Source: Gallionella sp.
GTDB taxonomy: Bacteria; Pseudomonadota; Gammaproteobacteria; Burkholderiales; Gallionellaceae
NCBI GenBank assembly: GCA_003153155.1
Contig: PLWV01000029.1
Span: 40,565-104,564, forward strand
DNA length: 64,000 bases
Direction: 5' to 3'
Part shown: in pieces, positions 43,942-51,956 of the stretch
Position numbering within the stretch: position 1 is the stretch's first letter
Layout: every line of letters begins with the position of its first letter
Notes under the pieces: model-generated
Databases searched by the model: none
Told to the model about the DNA's origin: nothing
What the model saw: only the letters and a program-made list of their open reading frames with translations
Translations under genes and position numbers: made by a program

Positions 43942-44917
43942 GCAAAACCTCCTGGCTTGTCTTGATGGAACTACTATCTGTGGCGGGTTGGTCGGTGTCG
44001 TCGGTGGCGCGATTCCCTGCCATCGACAGGGCGAGCCGGTTGGCAATGCCGTCAAGGATGGTGAAGTTGGACGAGACCTTGCTCAGGATGTCGCGCTGTA
44101 TCTCGCCGGATGTCGCCTTCTTGAACCACGACGCCTTCTCCCTGGTGATGACGTTCTCGTCGGAAGTCTTGCTTGCAACGGCATCGACGTTGTCGTTCGC
44201 CATCACGGCAATACGGCGGTATTCCTCGACCGCAAAAGCGAATGCCCGATGCAGATTGCCTTGCCAGAAAGAGATGCGATCCTCCGGCTTCATGGCGTAC
44301 TGATCGGCCAGCTGGTTGGAATGGCGCGCGGCAAACTCGCCAAGTTCGTCCACCATGCTCTCGATGAATTGCGCACGCTTCTCGGCGTTCTGCCAGAACG
44401 CGAAGCGATTGATCTCCATGACCATCGTTGACCCCGCCTTCATCAGGCTCATGCGCAGACGGGTGGCGGCATCGGAATGGTCGATGATGGTCGGGTGGCT
44501 GCCTACCTTGTCCATCCAGGAAAGCGCGTTGGTGTCCGACCCGATGACGGATGACTGCATCTGGTTGAATAGTTCTTCATCGAGAATTGACGAGGCAAGC
44601 TGGATGTTCTTCGATGCCTTCCATTCATCGGCGATTATGCTGGCGCAGAATGAGAACGCATCCGACCTCGCCCACCCCTTGTCTTCCAGGTCGGGCGCAA
44701 GAATACTGATCATGCGCGCCGCAGCGGCATGTGACGCTTTGACCATTTCCGAGATCGCCGTTGCACGCAGCGCTGCGTCGGCGTTGCTGCCGGGATCAAC
44801 GATCATCGCCTGGATGATCGGGGTTGCGGCCTTCATGGCCGACATGACACGGCGATGATCGTTGATGACTACCGGTGTGGTCGCTGCCGGCGGAATGAAT
44901 TTTCTTGCTGCGGTCAT
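43934..44917 (-). CDS. Hypothetical protein of the transfer operon
   Basis: 327 residues, mostly helical, no signal peptide or membrane segment. AGGAGG lies 8 bases before ATG 44917. No motif is recognised; helical repeats (ALRATAISEMVKASHAAAARM, FAFAVEEYRRIAVMAND) suggest a cytoplasmic structural protein. It overlaps the following signal-peptide gene by 8 bases, so it is translated with the transfer genes. I cannot assign a function. Confidence 0.72.
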   Translation of the reverse strand: MTAARKFIPPAATTPVVINDHRRVMSAMKAATPIIQAMIVDPGSNADAALRATAISEMVKASHAAAARMISILAPDLEDKGWARSDAFSFCASIIADEWKASKNIQLASSILDEELFNQMQSSVIGSDTNALSWMDKVGSHPTIIDHSDAATRLRMSLMKAGSTMVMEINRFAFWQNAEKRAQFIESMVDELGEFAARHSNQLADQYAMKPEDRISFWQGNLHRAFAFAVEEYRRIAVMANDNVDAVASKTSDENVITREKASWFKKATSGEIQRDILSKVSSNFTILDGIANRLALSMAGNRATDDTDQPATDSSSIKTSQEVLHV

Positions 44918-44970
44918 GGTAAAAACCTCCTGAAATTATAGGCACTGAAATTTATAGGCTTGCATGCGTT

Positions 44971-45654
44971 TTATATTTTTAAACGCGGCGCAGCATTGCT
45001 ACTGCTGCTATCGTCGGCGGTATTGTTGCTATCGCAGGCATCGCCGCAGCGATCTTTCACTTCATTGTTCTGCATTTTTATTTCATGCACCATCGCAATT
45101 TGCGAACACCGCTCGATGAATTCATTCGACCCGAACAACTTGAACTGGTCGCCAAACTTTTCTTGCGCGGCAACCAGCATGGACAGAATGTCCTCATCCG
45201 AAGGCTCTTCTTCGGCAACGCAAATCTTGATGCCCATGTCGCGAAGCACGATGCGCCCGGATTCGCGTTCGATGTAGTCGATGCTTTGGGTGTCGTGGTT
45301 GACTTTCTTTTTGAATGTTGCCAAACGAGCCCTGGCCTGCAACAAGGCATTGGTTACGGTTGATACAGGAGTCACTTCGGTTACGGTCGAGGTCGGGGTA
45401 TCTGCCGCCTCGCCATCATTGGCCGCCACATCGTCGCGGCCAAGACGGCGATAACCGAAGTGATTATTCATTGCCAGGTTGGCAGGACGGGAAAGACAGA
45501 TAGGGATGTCCCCGTCTTCCGCCCCATCCGGGACAGAGGTAACGTCGAACGACTCGGCGCCGGGCGTCGTCATCGTGGAGGCCACGCCGTTCAGCACCCG
45601 AACCGTCACGTCGCTGCTCTCGATTTTGTCTTCGTAATTGCCGTAATGGATCAT
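44971..45654 (-). CDS. LPD7-domain-like protein
   Basis: 227 residues. The middle part (GRIVLRDMGIKICVAEEEPSDEDI, LVAAQEKFGDQFKLFGSNEF) has the pattern of the large polyvalent protein-associated domain 7 found in relaxases and other conjugative proteins (G-R-I/V... D ... A...K-F/W-G...G-S-x-E-F). AAGGAGG is 9 bases before the ATG 45654. The C-terminus is Ser/Asn/Asp-rich and disordered. Lies between two hypothetical genes in the same direction. A DNA-processing role in transfer is inferred. Confidence 0.6.
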   Translation of the reverse strand: MIHYGNYEDKIESSDVTVRVLNGVASTMTTPGAESFDVTSVPDGAEDGDIPICLSRPANLAMNNHFGYRRLGRDDVAANDGEAADTPTSTVTEVTPVSTVTNALLQARARLATFKKKVNHDTQSIDYIERESGRIVLRDMGIKICVAEEEPSDEDILSMLVAAQEKFGDQFKLFGSNEFIERCSQIAMVHEIKMQNNEVKDRCGDACDSNNTADDSSSSNAAPRLKI

Positions 45655-45675
45655 GGCTTTCCTCCTTCCATCAAA

Positions 45676-46131
45676 TCAGTGCTTGATGCCAAGATATGGC
45701 AGTCCGGCCTCCTGTAATTTCTCGCTTGTCGCCCAGGCATACAGCTCGTCAAGCTCGATCTTGCAGGGGTCTTTGCCAAAAATATCCGTCGTCACATTCA
45801 TAATTTGCAGGGTGTAGATCAGGAACGGCGCGGCGGACTGGAAATCCGGCGCAATCGACATTCCGAACAGCGCGTTCTCGTCCTCTACTTCTTCGATATA
45901 AAACGGGAAGCCGAAAATGTTTTCCGCGCGACTTACCGCAATGGCTGACAAAAGCGGCAGGAACGAATCAAGCGCGAAGACCTCGGACGGCAACATCGGA
46001 ATGCCGTCTAATGTAAAAGAGTATCCTGCAAAAATCTCGGATATGATCTCGTCCGTGGACGGCCTGAACATGCACTTTTCAGCGATTACCTCAGCATCGC
46101 ACTGATCAGCGCTTTGGCGTGGTTGACTCAT
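45676..46131 (-). CDS. Hypothetical protein coupled to topoisomerase III C-terminal gene
   Basis: 151 residues from ATG 46131, overlapping the preceding stop as ATGA; the frame to 46176 is therefore a poor start. Acidic, helical and mixed beta: PSEVFALDSFLPLLSAIAVS, FPFYIEEVEDENALFG. No recognised domain, no signal peptide. It follows the C-terminal topoisomerase gene in tight coupling, so it is made with the transfer/processing proteins. Confidence 0.72.
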   Translation of the reverse strand: MSQPRQSADQCDAEVIAEKCMFRPSTDEIISEIFAGYSFTLDGIPMLPSEVFALDSFLPLLSAIAVSRAENIFGFPFYIEEVEDENALFGMSIAPDFQSAAPFLIYTLQIMNVTTDIFGKDPCKIELDELYAWATSEKLQEAGLPYLGIKH

Positions 46132-46880
46132 GGCTTGATGAACTCCCCAAAGTAATCGCATTTCCGGTGATCGCATTTAACATACAGCTTGCCGAGCGCG
46201 TCACTGTCTTTCTTCACCACCTTCATCGTGACTAGTTGCCCTTCCTTGCACTTGTCGCAGAGCTTGCCGTGCCTTGGATGTCTTTCGTCGCAATTCGAGA
46301 TGACCTCGCCACCTGAGCTTGTGCGAGGCTTACTGCTTATGCCTGAAATGCGCGGCTTGCCGAAATACGGATTGGTTGGATTGGCGGTCATGTCCTTAGT
46401 CAGTTGCGCGACAAACTTGTATAGCGCAGCCATGAACTGCTCGACCGTAATTTCGCCGCGCTCGATCTTGGCCAGCCCCATCTCCCATTTGGCGGTCATC
46501 TCGGGCGAGATCAGCACCTTTGCCGACCCGCATTGAGATAGCTTATCAAACAGGTCGATACTCTTTTGTGTGGGTACGACAATAGGAACCTTTTTCGACT
46601 TTCCGGCTTGCTTCACCAGGAAAGCGTCATCAAACAGCTTTTTAATGACTTCGCCGCGCGTTCTGGCAGTACCGATTCCAGCCTTGCCGCTCCCCGCGCT
46701 ATTCTTATCGCGCAAAATGGCCGCGTCTTCCTTGCCGATATTCGCGTAACGTCCGATGTCGTCCATAATCAGGATCAGGTCGCCCTCGACAAACGGTCTG
46801 GGTGCAGCAGTCTTGCCTTCGCGGACAAAGGCGCGGCCATTCACGGTGCCCCCGACTTCGTATTGGGCGACATCAAGCAT
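46128..46880 (-). CDS. Topoisomerase III C-terminal fragment encoded as a separate gene
   Basis: 250 residues corresponding to the C-terminal third of topoisomerase III: APRPFVEGDLILIMDDIGRY, then GTARTRGEVIKKLFDDAFL (the GTxxTR motif of type IA enzymes), SPEMTAKWEMGLAKIERGEITVEQFM, and a C-terminal zinc-ribbon (CDERHPRHGKLCDKC, YVKCDHRKCDYFG). The N-terminal two thirds are encoded by the gene at 48352, with three other genes between. AGGAG precedes the ATG, and the ATG overlaps the previous gene by 8 bases. Either a natural split enzyme or a relic of a gene broken by insertion; coupling argues for a functional split. Confidence 0.82.
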   Translation of the reverse strand: MLDVAQYEVGGTVNGRAFVREGKTAAPRPFVEGDLILIMDDIGRYANIGKEDAAILRDKNSAGSGKAGIGTARTRGEVIKKLFDDAFLVKQAGKSKKVPIVVPTQKSIDLFDKLSQCGSAKVLISPEMTAKWEMGLAKIERGEITVEQFMAALYKFVAQLTKDMTANPTNPYFGKPRISGISSKPRTSSGGEVISNCDERHPRHGKLCDKCKEGQLVTMKVVKKDSDALGKLYVKCDHRKCDYFGEFIKP

Positions 46881-47751
46881 GGCCGCTACTCCTGCTCGGC
46901 GGCAGGTTCACCGCAGGAACGCCGAATATGTTGCTCCTTATCTTGAACATATTTTTTTCGATGTCCGCTAACGGCCTGTCCGCAACCGTGACATCTGCCT
47001 GCGTCGCGCCGGTCTTTTTCATCTCGGCTTGAATATCGTCTCGTTTCAGCACGTCATTCATGTCCGCCTGAGAATCGTTTCTTGCCAGGATCAGCAGTGC
47101 CATGTAAGCGTGATGAATGTTGAACGCGGGCAGATTCCCTGTCCTGCCTTTCAATTTATCGAAAGCCGTGATTGCGGTATTGCAGAAACCGAGATAATCG
47201 GTGATTTTGTCCCTGACCTCGTCAATATAAATGCTGATTGCCGAATCCAAAGTCAAGCCGTTCTTTCCTGTCACCAGTTCGACCGCGTGGCGGAATTCCA
47301 GCTCTGGGATCTTCGCTCGGTGCAGCATCATCGCGGCCATGCGCCAATCGTAGCCCCGAATTATATCGTTCGCATAATTCAGTACGAACAGCATGGCTTG
47401 TTGCAGTTTGATAGTGGCCGCAAGCGATCTCTCGGACAGTACGGGCGCGGCAAGAATGCTGTTGATACCGTGACGGCTCGCCGCGTCCGCGACTGAATCG
47501 AATAACAGAACGCCCGGGTTTTGCCCGGTCAGTTTCTTGATCGCCCATCGCGCTGCATCGGGGTTGATTAACGAACCGTTCAAAAGCGGCGGCGGAAGAG
47601 ACGTGGGCGACGTAAGAGACCTGGCGCTTTCGTACAAGTCTCTGGCCGACAGCCAGGAAAATTCCGTGCCGTGGGTCATGTCCAGCATCAGGTAGCGCGT
47701 CACGTTTTCGGGCGCGAACGGATCGAGAGTCTGCGAATTGAGAGTCTGCAT
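46873..47751 (-). CDS. Hypothetical protein between the topoisomerase halves
   Basis: 292 residues, helical, soluble; MQTLNSQTLDPFAPENVTRY start with GAGAGG about 9 bases upstream. Nothing matches a family that I know. It overlaps the C-terminal topoisomerase gene by 8 bases and follows a 77-residue gene by 5 bases. Since it is embedded in the split topoisomerase, it may be an accessory factor of the same complex; this is only inferred from position. Confidence 0.7.
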   Translation of the reverse strand: MQTLNSQTLDPFAPENVTRYLMLDMTHGTEFSWLSARDLYESARSLTSPTSLPPPLLNGSLINPDAARWAIKKLTGQNPGVLLFDSVADAASRHGINSILAAPVLSERSLAATIKLQQAMLFVLNYANDIIRGYDWRMAAMMLHRAKIPELEFRHAVELVTGKNGLTLDSAISIYIDEVRDKITDYLGFCNTAITAFDKLKGRTGNLPAFNIHHAYMALLILARNDSQADMNDVLKRDDIQAEMKKTGATQADVTVADRPLADIEKNMFKIRSNIFGVPAVNLPPSRSSGHA

Positions 47752-47756
47752 TACGA

Positions 47757-47990
47757 TCAGCCTCTCAATTTAAGCCGGTCATCGACGGGCTTTTCCGCGC
47801 AGCGGATAATGGCGATGCCAAGATTGCTGCGGTTTGCGGCTAAACCAAGCGTGAAATCGAGCACCGCCGCGTCCCCGGCAAGAGCAGCATTGCGCATCAC
47901 TATTTTCTCGGCATTGAGTTGGGCAGTCGCATGAACGAATAACGCATCCACCTTTAATCTGAGCAAGCTAATCTTGCTAATCATGTTCAT
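47757..47990 (-). CDS. Small hypothetical protein (77 residues)
   Basis: 77 residues: MNMISKISLLRLKVDALFVH, alpha/beta mix ending CAEKPVDDRLKLRG. Its ATG overlaps the previous stop (ATGA at 47987-47990), supporting translation. No domain recognised. Confidence 0.62.
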   Translation of the reverse strand: MNMISKISLLRLKVDALFVHATAQLNAEKIVMRNAALAGDAAVLDFTLGLAANRSNLGIAIIRCAEKPVDDRLKLRG

Positions 47991-48355
47991 GTCAGGACAT
48001 CCCCTGGTTTGTATAAAGCTGACTCGATTAAAGATGCAATCATGGATGTGTCTTTCAAAAAAATGTCAAGATTCTCGTCATCAAAATCGATGGTACGAAT
48101 TTCGTCAGATCGGCTCCGATCCAGGATGTCGTTCATCGCGCCAAGCATGAATGTCACTTTCTTCGCGATTTCGACCATCTCGCTCTCGGCGACGGGATCA
48201 TCCGACAACCTCGCCATAGTCGCGCCTATCATCTCCGCGATCTGTGTCATGCGTTCCTGTTGCTGGCTCAATAAGATTCTGTTGCGGACGCCAGCGAACG
48301 CGCCTTTCTTTTTCCCGGCGAACAAAGCCGGATCAAACACCGCTCCGCCAGTCAT
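47987..48355 (-). CDS. Small helical hypothetical protein (122 residues)
   Basis: 122 residues, predicted all-helical (LLSQQQERMTQIAEMIGATMARL). The ATG at 48355 overlaps the topoisomerase stop as ATGA and its own stop overlaps the next ATG, so the gene is translated in a chain. No family recognised. Confidence 0.66.
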   Translation of the reverse strand: MTGGAVFDPALFAGKKKGAFAGVRNRILLSQQQERMTQIAEMIGATMARLSDDPVAESEMVEIAKKVTFMLGAMNDILDRSRSDEIRTIDFDDENLDIFLKDTSMIASLIESALYKPGDVLT

Positions 48356-49830
48356 TTTTTGCTCGCGATCTTGTTGTCCGTCCCCGCATGATCCCCGTCC
48401 GACGGACTGGGTTCGGCATCGCCATCGCCATCCACGTCTTTCCAGCCGTTCGCGATGACTGCCCTGGCGGTCGCGCCGAACTCGTCACCGCCGAATGACG
48501 CTTTGAGCGAAACCGACATATAGCGATGCTCCGGGTAGAACTGCGCGATATACCTGTTGCATACCGCCTGATACACCAGCCGCTCCGCCTCGGAACTGGT
48601 TGCCCCCTTGTTGCCGGTGGGAATGATGCCGTGGTGCGCAGCACCGCCCTCGCCGGAGAGCTTCTTGTCGTTCCAGCACCCGTACTTGCGCGAAATGTCG
48701 GTATTGCCAATCGCCTTGCCGAACAGGCTCCTTAGCCCGTTCAGCACTTCGGCGGCCTCGCCATGCATCGCTTCCGGCAAGTACGGGCAGTCGGTTCCCA
48801 CATAGGTCTGCATCTTTTTCTCGTAGAGCGACTGGCATGCCTTGGTAATCTCATCGATCGTCAGTCCGTATTTTTTGGACAACTCGGCCTGAATCGACGG
48901 CAGGGAAAACGGCAACGGCGGCTCTTCCTTTTTCTCGACGGACTTCGCTTCGATGATTTCGCCGTCCAGTCCTTTGTTGATCGCATTGACGATACGCTCC
49001 GCGACCGCTCGATCGACAATCTTGCCGTTCGTGTCCAGTCCTTCTGTATCGCTACTGTCCGCCCGTTTTTTCCACTCGAGCACCGTGCCATCGGGCAGCT
49101 CGACCAATGGAACATAAAAGGCGGACGGCTTGAAATTCTGTATTTCAAGATGCCGTCTTACGACTACCGACATCGTGGGCGTCATCACCCGCCCCACATT
49201 CAGGTATCCCGCGCCCCTGGACGGAGTGACGTGCGCCATTGTCATGGCGCGCGTGCCGTTCATGCCGATCAACCAGTCGGCTTGCCCGCGAGCCTTGGCG
49301 GCCAGGCCCATGTTGAATACGGCGGGCGTCTTGTTGTCGATCGCGTTGTTGAACGCGCGTTCCAGGGCGGCATCGTCCAGCGACGAAAAGATCAGTCGCT
49401 TGATGGGCTTCCCGGAAATATCGAAGTGTTCGATGATCTCGTCGAAAATCAACTGTCCTTCCCGGTCGCGGTCGGCAGCGTTATAGATTTCCGATGCCTT
49501 CTTCATCAGCCTGCCGATTTCCTTGAGCTGTGCAGACCTGTCGGCATCCTCTTTCGACGGGGTGTAGATGAATTTCCTGGGTAGGATGGGCAAAGGAACG
49601 TGCTGCCAATATAGCCGTCCCTTGCTCGAATTTTCCGGCGTCCTGGGAATGTCCGGATAATAGTCGTCAACCTGCGCCTGTTCGAGCAAATGACCTCTTG
49701 CCCAGGTCACGATGGAATCGCCGATCTCGATGAATCTCGCCTCTTTTTTTGCAGATGTTTTATTCTTCCTGCCGATAAAAGCGGCAAGCTCTCTTGCTAC
49801 ATCAGGTTTTTCCGCGACAAAAAGCTTCAT
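48352..49830 (-). CDS. Type IA DNA topoisomerase III, catalytic N-terminal part
   Basis: 492 residues beginning MKLFVAEKPDVARELAAFIG (TOPRIM Glu in AEKP), DxDxE loop NAADRDREGQLIFDEI near residue 119, NVGRVMTPT, and the cleavage region KKMQTYVGTDCPYLPEAM with the putative catalytic Tyr343. The usual Arg two residues after the Tyr (TYPRxD) is Gly here. The protein ends about where the E. coli enzyme's domain before the GTxATR motif would begin; that part is encoded by 46128-46880. Homologous topoisomerases serve DNA decatenation in plasmid and ICE transfer. First gene of the tra operon; an operator-like motif lies just upstream (49844). Confidence 0.85.
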   Translation of the reverse strand: MKLFVAEKPDVARELAAFIGRKNKTSAKKEARFIEIGDSIVTWARGHLLEQAQVDDYYPDIPRTPENSSKGRLYWQHVPLPILPRKFIYTPSKEDADRSAQLKEIGRLMKKASEIYNAADRDREGQLIFDEIIEHFDISGKPIKRLIFSSLDDAALERAFNNAIDNKTPAVFNMGLAAKARGQADWLIGMNGTRAMTMAHVTPSRGAGYLNVGRVMTPTMSVVVRRHLEIQNFKPSAFYVPLVELPDGTVLEWKKRADSSDTEGLDTNGKIVDRAVAERIVNAINKGLDGEIIEAKSVEKKEEPPLPFSLPSIQAELSKKYGLTIDEITKACQSLYEKKMQTYVGTDCPYLPEAMHGEAAEVLNGLRSLFGKAIGNTDISRKYGCWNDKKLSGEGGAAHHGIIPTGNKGATSSEAERLVYQAVCNRYIAQFYPEHRYMSVSLKASFGGDEFGATARAVIANGWKDVDGDGDAEPSPSDGDHAGTDNKIASKK

Positions 49831-49843
49831 TGGTTTACATTAA

Positions 49844-49862
49844 TGCAAGTGTTAATTATGCA
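49844..49862. promoter_or_regulatory. TGCA-N11-TGCA motif, copy A (before topoisomerase/tra operon)
   Basis: TGCA at 49844-49847 and TGCA at 49859-49862, separated by 11 AT-rich bases. It lies 14-32 bases upstream of the topoisomerase start, in the promoter position. The same motif with the same spacing occurs before the helicase gene (61227) and the exonuclease gene (63559). Symmetric half-sites one helical turn and a half apart suggest a dimeric regulator. Confidence 0.55.
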
Positions 49863-50520
49863 CAATATACCACCTGTGATTTTCTTGAGCAAGAAAGACG
49901 ATCATGTTCTTGTTTTTTCACGCACGCATGGACTGTCGGCACGGTTTAGTATGCCCATACTTATGCAACCATCTGACCAGATGGTGATATTGGTATCGCT
50001 TTCCGTCATGGCCGGCAAGGTCGTGATGAAGACAGCGTAGGCAGCACAAATGCCACACCGTGACATTCGACAACGACAGTGTCAATTCCACATCGCCTAT
50101 AGGTGACACCTATGGGTGCGGGAACCTCTGCGAGGTAGTGGATTGCTTCCTTTTGATACAACCTTTGATTGGAGGCGGATTGTCTGGCTTTGTTACAGGT
50201 GCAATGGCCGGTAAATTGCCTTAAGGAAAAGCCGATTAAATCAGTTCGCATTGACCATTCGGCTACGCTCAGGACTAAAGGCATTGTCGAAATGCGCTCT
50301 CTGTGAATCAACAGGTTAGCAAAGGCTTCGGCAGGCTCAGCCAGAACGGATTGAATAAATCGGCGTTTCCTTAAACACCGGCCACGCAAAATATTGGGGT
50401 TCGAAACCCCGTATGAGGTATTCTTTAAAAAGAATGTGCGCTACACCAAGCTATCATTAAACGTTGCATTTCGTTGTGAATCCGCGACATGTTAAAAAAC
50501 ACTTATCGGCCTAATAGCGA
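49863..50520. other. Intergenic region with REP-like repeats
   Basis: No convincing gene. Around 50257-50343 the motifs ATTCGGCTACGCTCAGGAC and GGCTTCGGCAGGCTCAGCC look like dispersed palindromic repeats common in betaproteobacterial chromosomes. Their presence between the tra operon and the + strand cargo genes suggests a junction where the cargo was acquired. The rest, up to the TTG at 50521, holds no recognisable signal except GC-rich tracts. Confidence 0.4.
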
Positions 50521-51786
50521 TTGCAGCACCACAACAATAAAATTGATGCCAGTCTGCTCGGTAAAATCGTGCTCGCCCGCTTTCTGGAATTGCCACTGCG
50601 AGCTTTCGACCGTCTCGTAACCCGAGCGGAGTCTTCCACCGAGTTTGCCGCCCTGCGCCCCTGGGTGACCGTGGGTCAATTGGAAGGCGCGCAGGTGGCG
50701 CATGATGTGGCCGACACCCATCAAACCCTAGCCTCCCCGGTTCTGGGGGAGATTCGCGATATGAAAAACTTGTATCCCGGCACCGGGGCGAGTCGGGGTC
50801 TGATGTTCCTCTACCACCGCGACAACTACGCGCGGGAATACTGCTTCGATGAGGAGGGCGTGAACCACCTGATGTCCCGCCCGGACTGCCCGGCGGAACT
50901 GGCGGGCGTATTGCGCAGGTTGCGCCTCATCAACACCCGGAACCGGCTCACCCACGCGCTGATGCAGGCAGTACTGGCATCGCAAGCGGCATACCTGCGT
51001 TCCGGGCAGGCCTTGACACTCTTGCCCCTGACCCAGGCGGAAATTTCCGCCCGGCTGCGGTCGGAGTCGAATCTTGCCGTGGTGGCGGATCCGGGCCGGA
51101 TCTCCCGGTTGGTGCGCGTGTTATCTGTTGCGCTGCCGAACGGTGAGGTGAAGCCGTTGGGCGGGCTTTTCCCGAAGCCGCGGCAGGTACATTGTCATTT
51201 CGTGGACCATGTGATAAAAAGGGAAAAGGCATGGATGCTCCAAGGGGTATTGTGGGAGCCGCTGACGGACGAGGCCATCGCTGCCATCCTCGAGCGCGAA
51301 TACGGCATTCATTTGTTGCGGCGCACCGTGGCCAATATCCGGCACGACCTGGCGATTCCCGATTGCCGGAGCCGCAGCCAGCGCATGAATTATCTGGCGG
51401 CGACCGAGGGGTTTTCCGCACTGCTACCGCTGACCTCTCAAGCGTTGCGGACTGCGGTTCCGGCCCAGCCGGGGGTGTACGAAATCCGGGCGGCTTTGGG
51501 CTCGCCCGTGAGTGTAGCAAAAGAGGGATGGCTTGAGAAAAGCGCGCCGCCGGGGCCGCACAGCATAGTGTATATCGGCTCGACCGGGGATTTGCGCAAG
51601 CGTTTGGGGGATCATCTGCGTGGCAGTAGTGATAATATATTGCTTCATAACCACCTCGCAGACGGTGCCGCGCGGGTGCGGTTTCGCCTGATCAGCGAAG
51701 GATGGCGCTGGGCCGAGCGGGATCTATACCGGGTGTTTTGCGAAACCTTCGGCATGCCGCCGCTGTGCAATCGCATGAGCCCGTGA
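50521..51786 (+). CDS. Sigma-54-like DNA-binding domain fused to a GIY-YIG nuclease
   Basis: 421 residues. The middle (about 170-285) follows the sigma-54 (RpoN) C-terminal layout: LTQAEISARL... then GRISRLVRVLSVALPNGEVK, GGLFPK, and PLTDEAIAAILEREYGIHLL followed by RRTVANIRHDLAIP, which mirrors the RpoN box (ARRTVAKYREALGIP). The C-terminus is a GIY-YIG domain: PGVYEIRAAL, HSIVYIGSTGDLRKRLGDHL, AERDLYRVF, PPLCN (catalytic Arg, Glu and Asn places). The N-terminal 165 residues are unfamiliar. A TAG precedes in frame, so start is TTG 50521, or GTG 50569; no ribosome site is evident, which weakens the start call. Domain identities are recognised by eye; the fusion seems unusual. Confidence 0.7.
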   Translation: MQHHNNKIDASLLGKIVLARFLELPLRAFDRLVTRAESSTEFAALRPWVTVGQLEGAQVAHDVADTHQTLASPVLGEIRDMKNLYPGTGASRGLMFLYHRDNYAREYCFDEEGVNHLMSRPDCPAELAGVLRRLRLINTRNRLTHALMQAVLASQAAYLRSGQALTLLPLTQAEISARLRSESNLAVVADPGRISRLVRVLSVALPNGEVKPLGGLFPKPRQVHCHFVDHVIKREKAWMLQGVLWEPLTDEAIAAILEREYGIHLLRRTVANIRHDLAIPDCRSRSQRMNYLAATEGFSALLPLTSQALRTAVPAQPGVYEIRAALGSPVSVAKEGWLEKSAPPGPHSIVYIGSTGDLRKRLGDHLRGSSDNILLHNHLADGAARVRFRLISEGWRWAERDLYRVFCETFGMPPLCNRMSP

Positions 51787-51884
51787 GTAAAGAGAGCAGC
51801 CGGGGAAGATGGCATACCTGTGTCTGGCACAAAACGAGAACAAGAATAACCAAAGATCGGAGCCTGGCGTGGAAAAAATATTGC

Positions 51885-51910
51885 GCAAGCAAGCAAGCAA
51901 GCAAGCAAGC
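51885..51910. repeat. Tetranucleotide repeat (GCAA)6.5
   Basis: 26 bases of GCAA units lie 47-72 bases before the GGDEF-EAL start codon and after the GIY-YIG stop. Not in any confident gene, though a 44-codon frame from ATG 51809 reads through it. Slippage there could change promoter or leader spacing. Confidence 0.85.
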
Positions 51911-51956
51911 CTGACCTCCCCCTCGCGGTCTGCGGCCCCATAGCGGGAGCCGGACT

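Noticed and set aside
50006..50389. 127-codon frame on the - strand before the GIY-YIG gene
   Set aside because: Its sequence (AEPAEAFANLL, LVLSVAEWSM) is what translation of REP-like repeats commonly gives, not a real protein.
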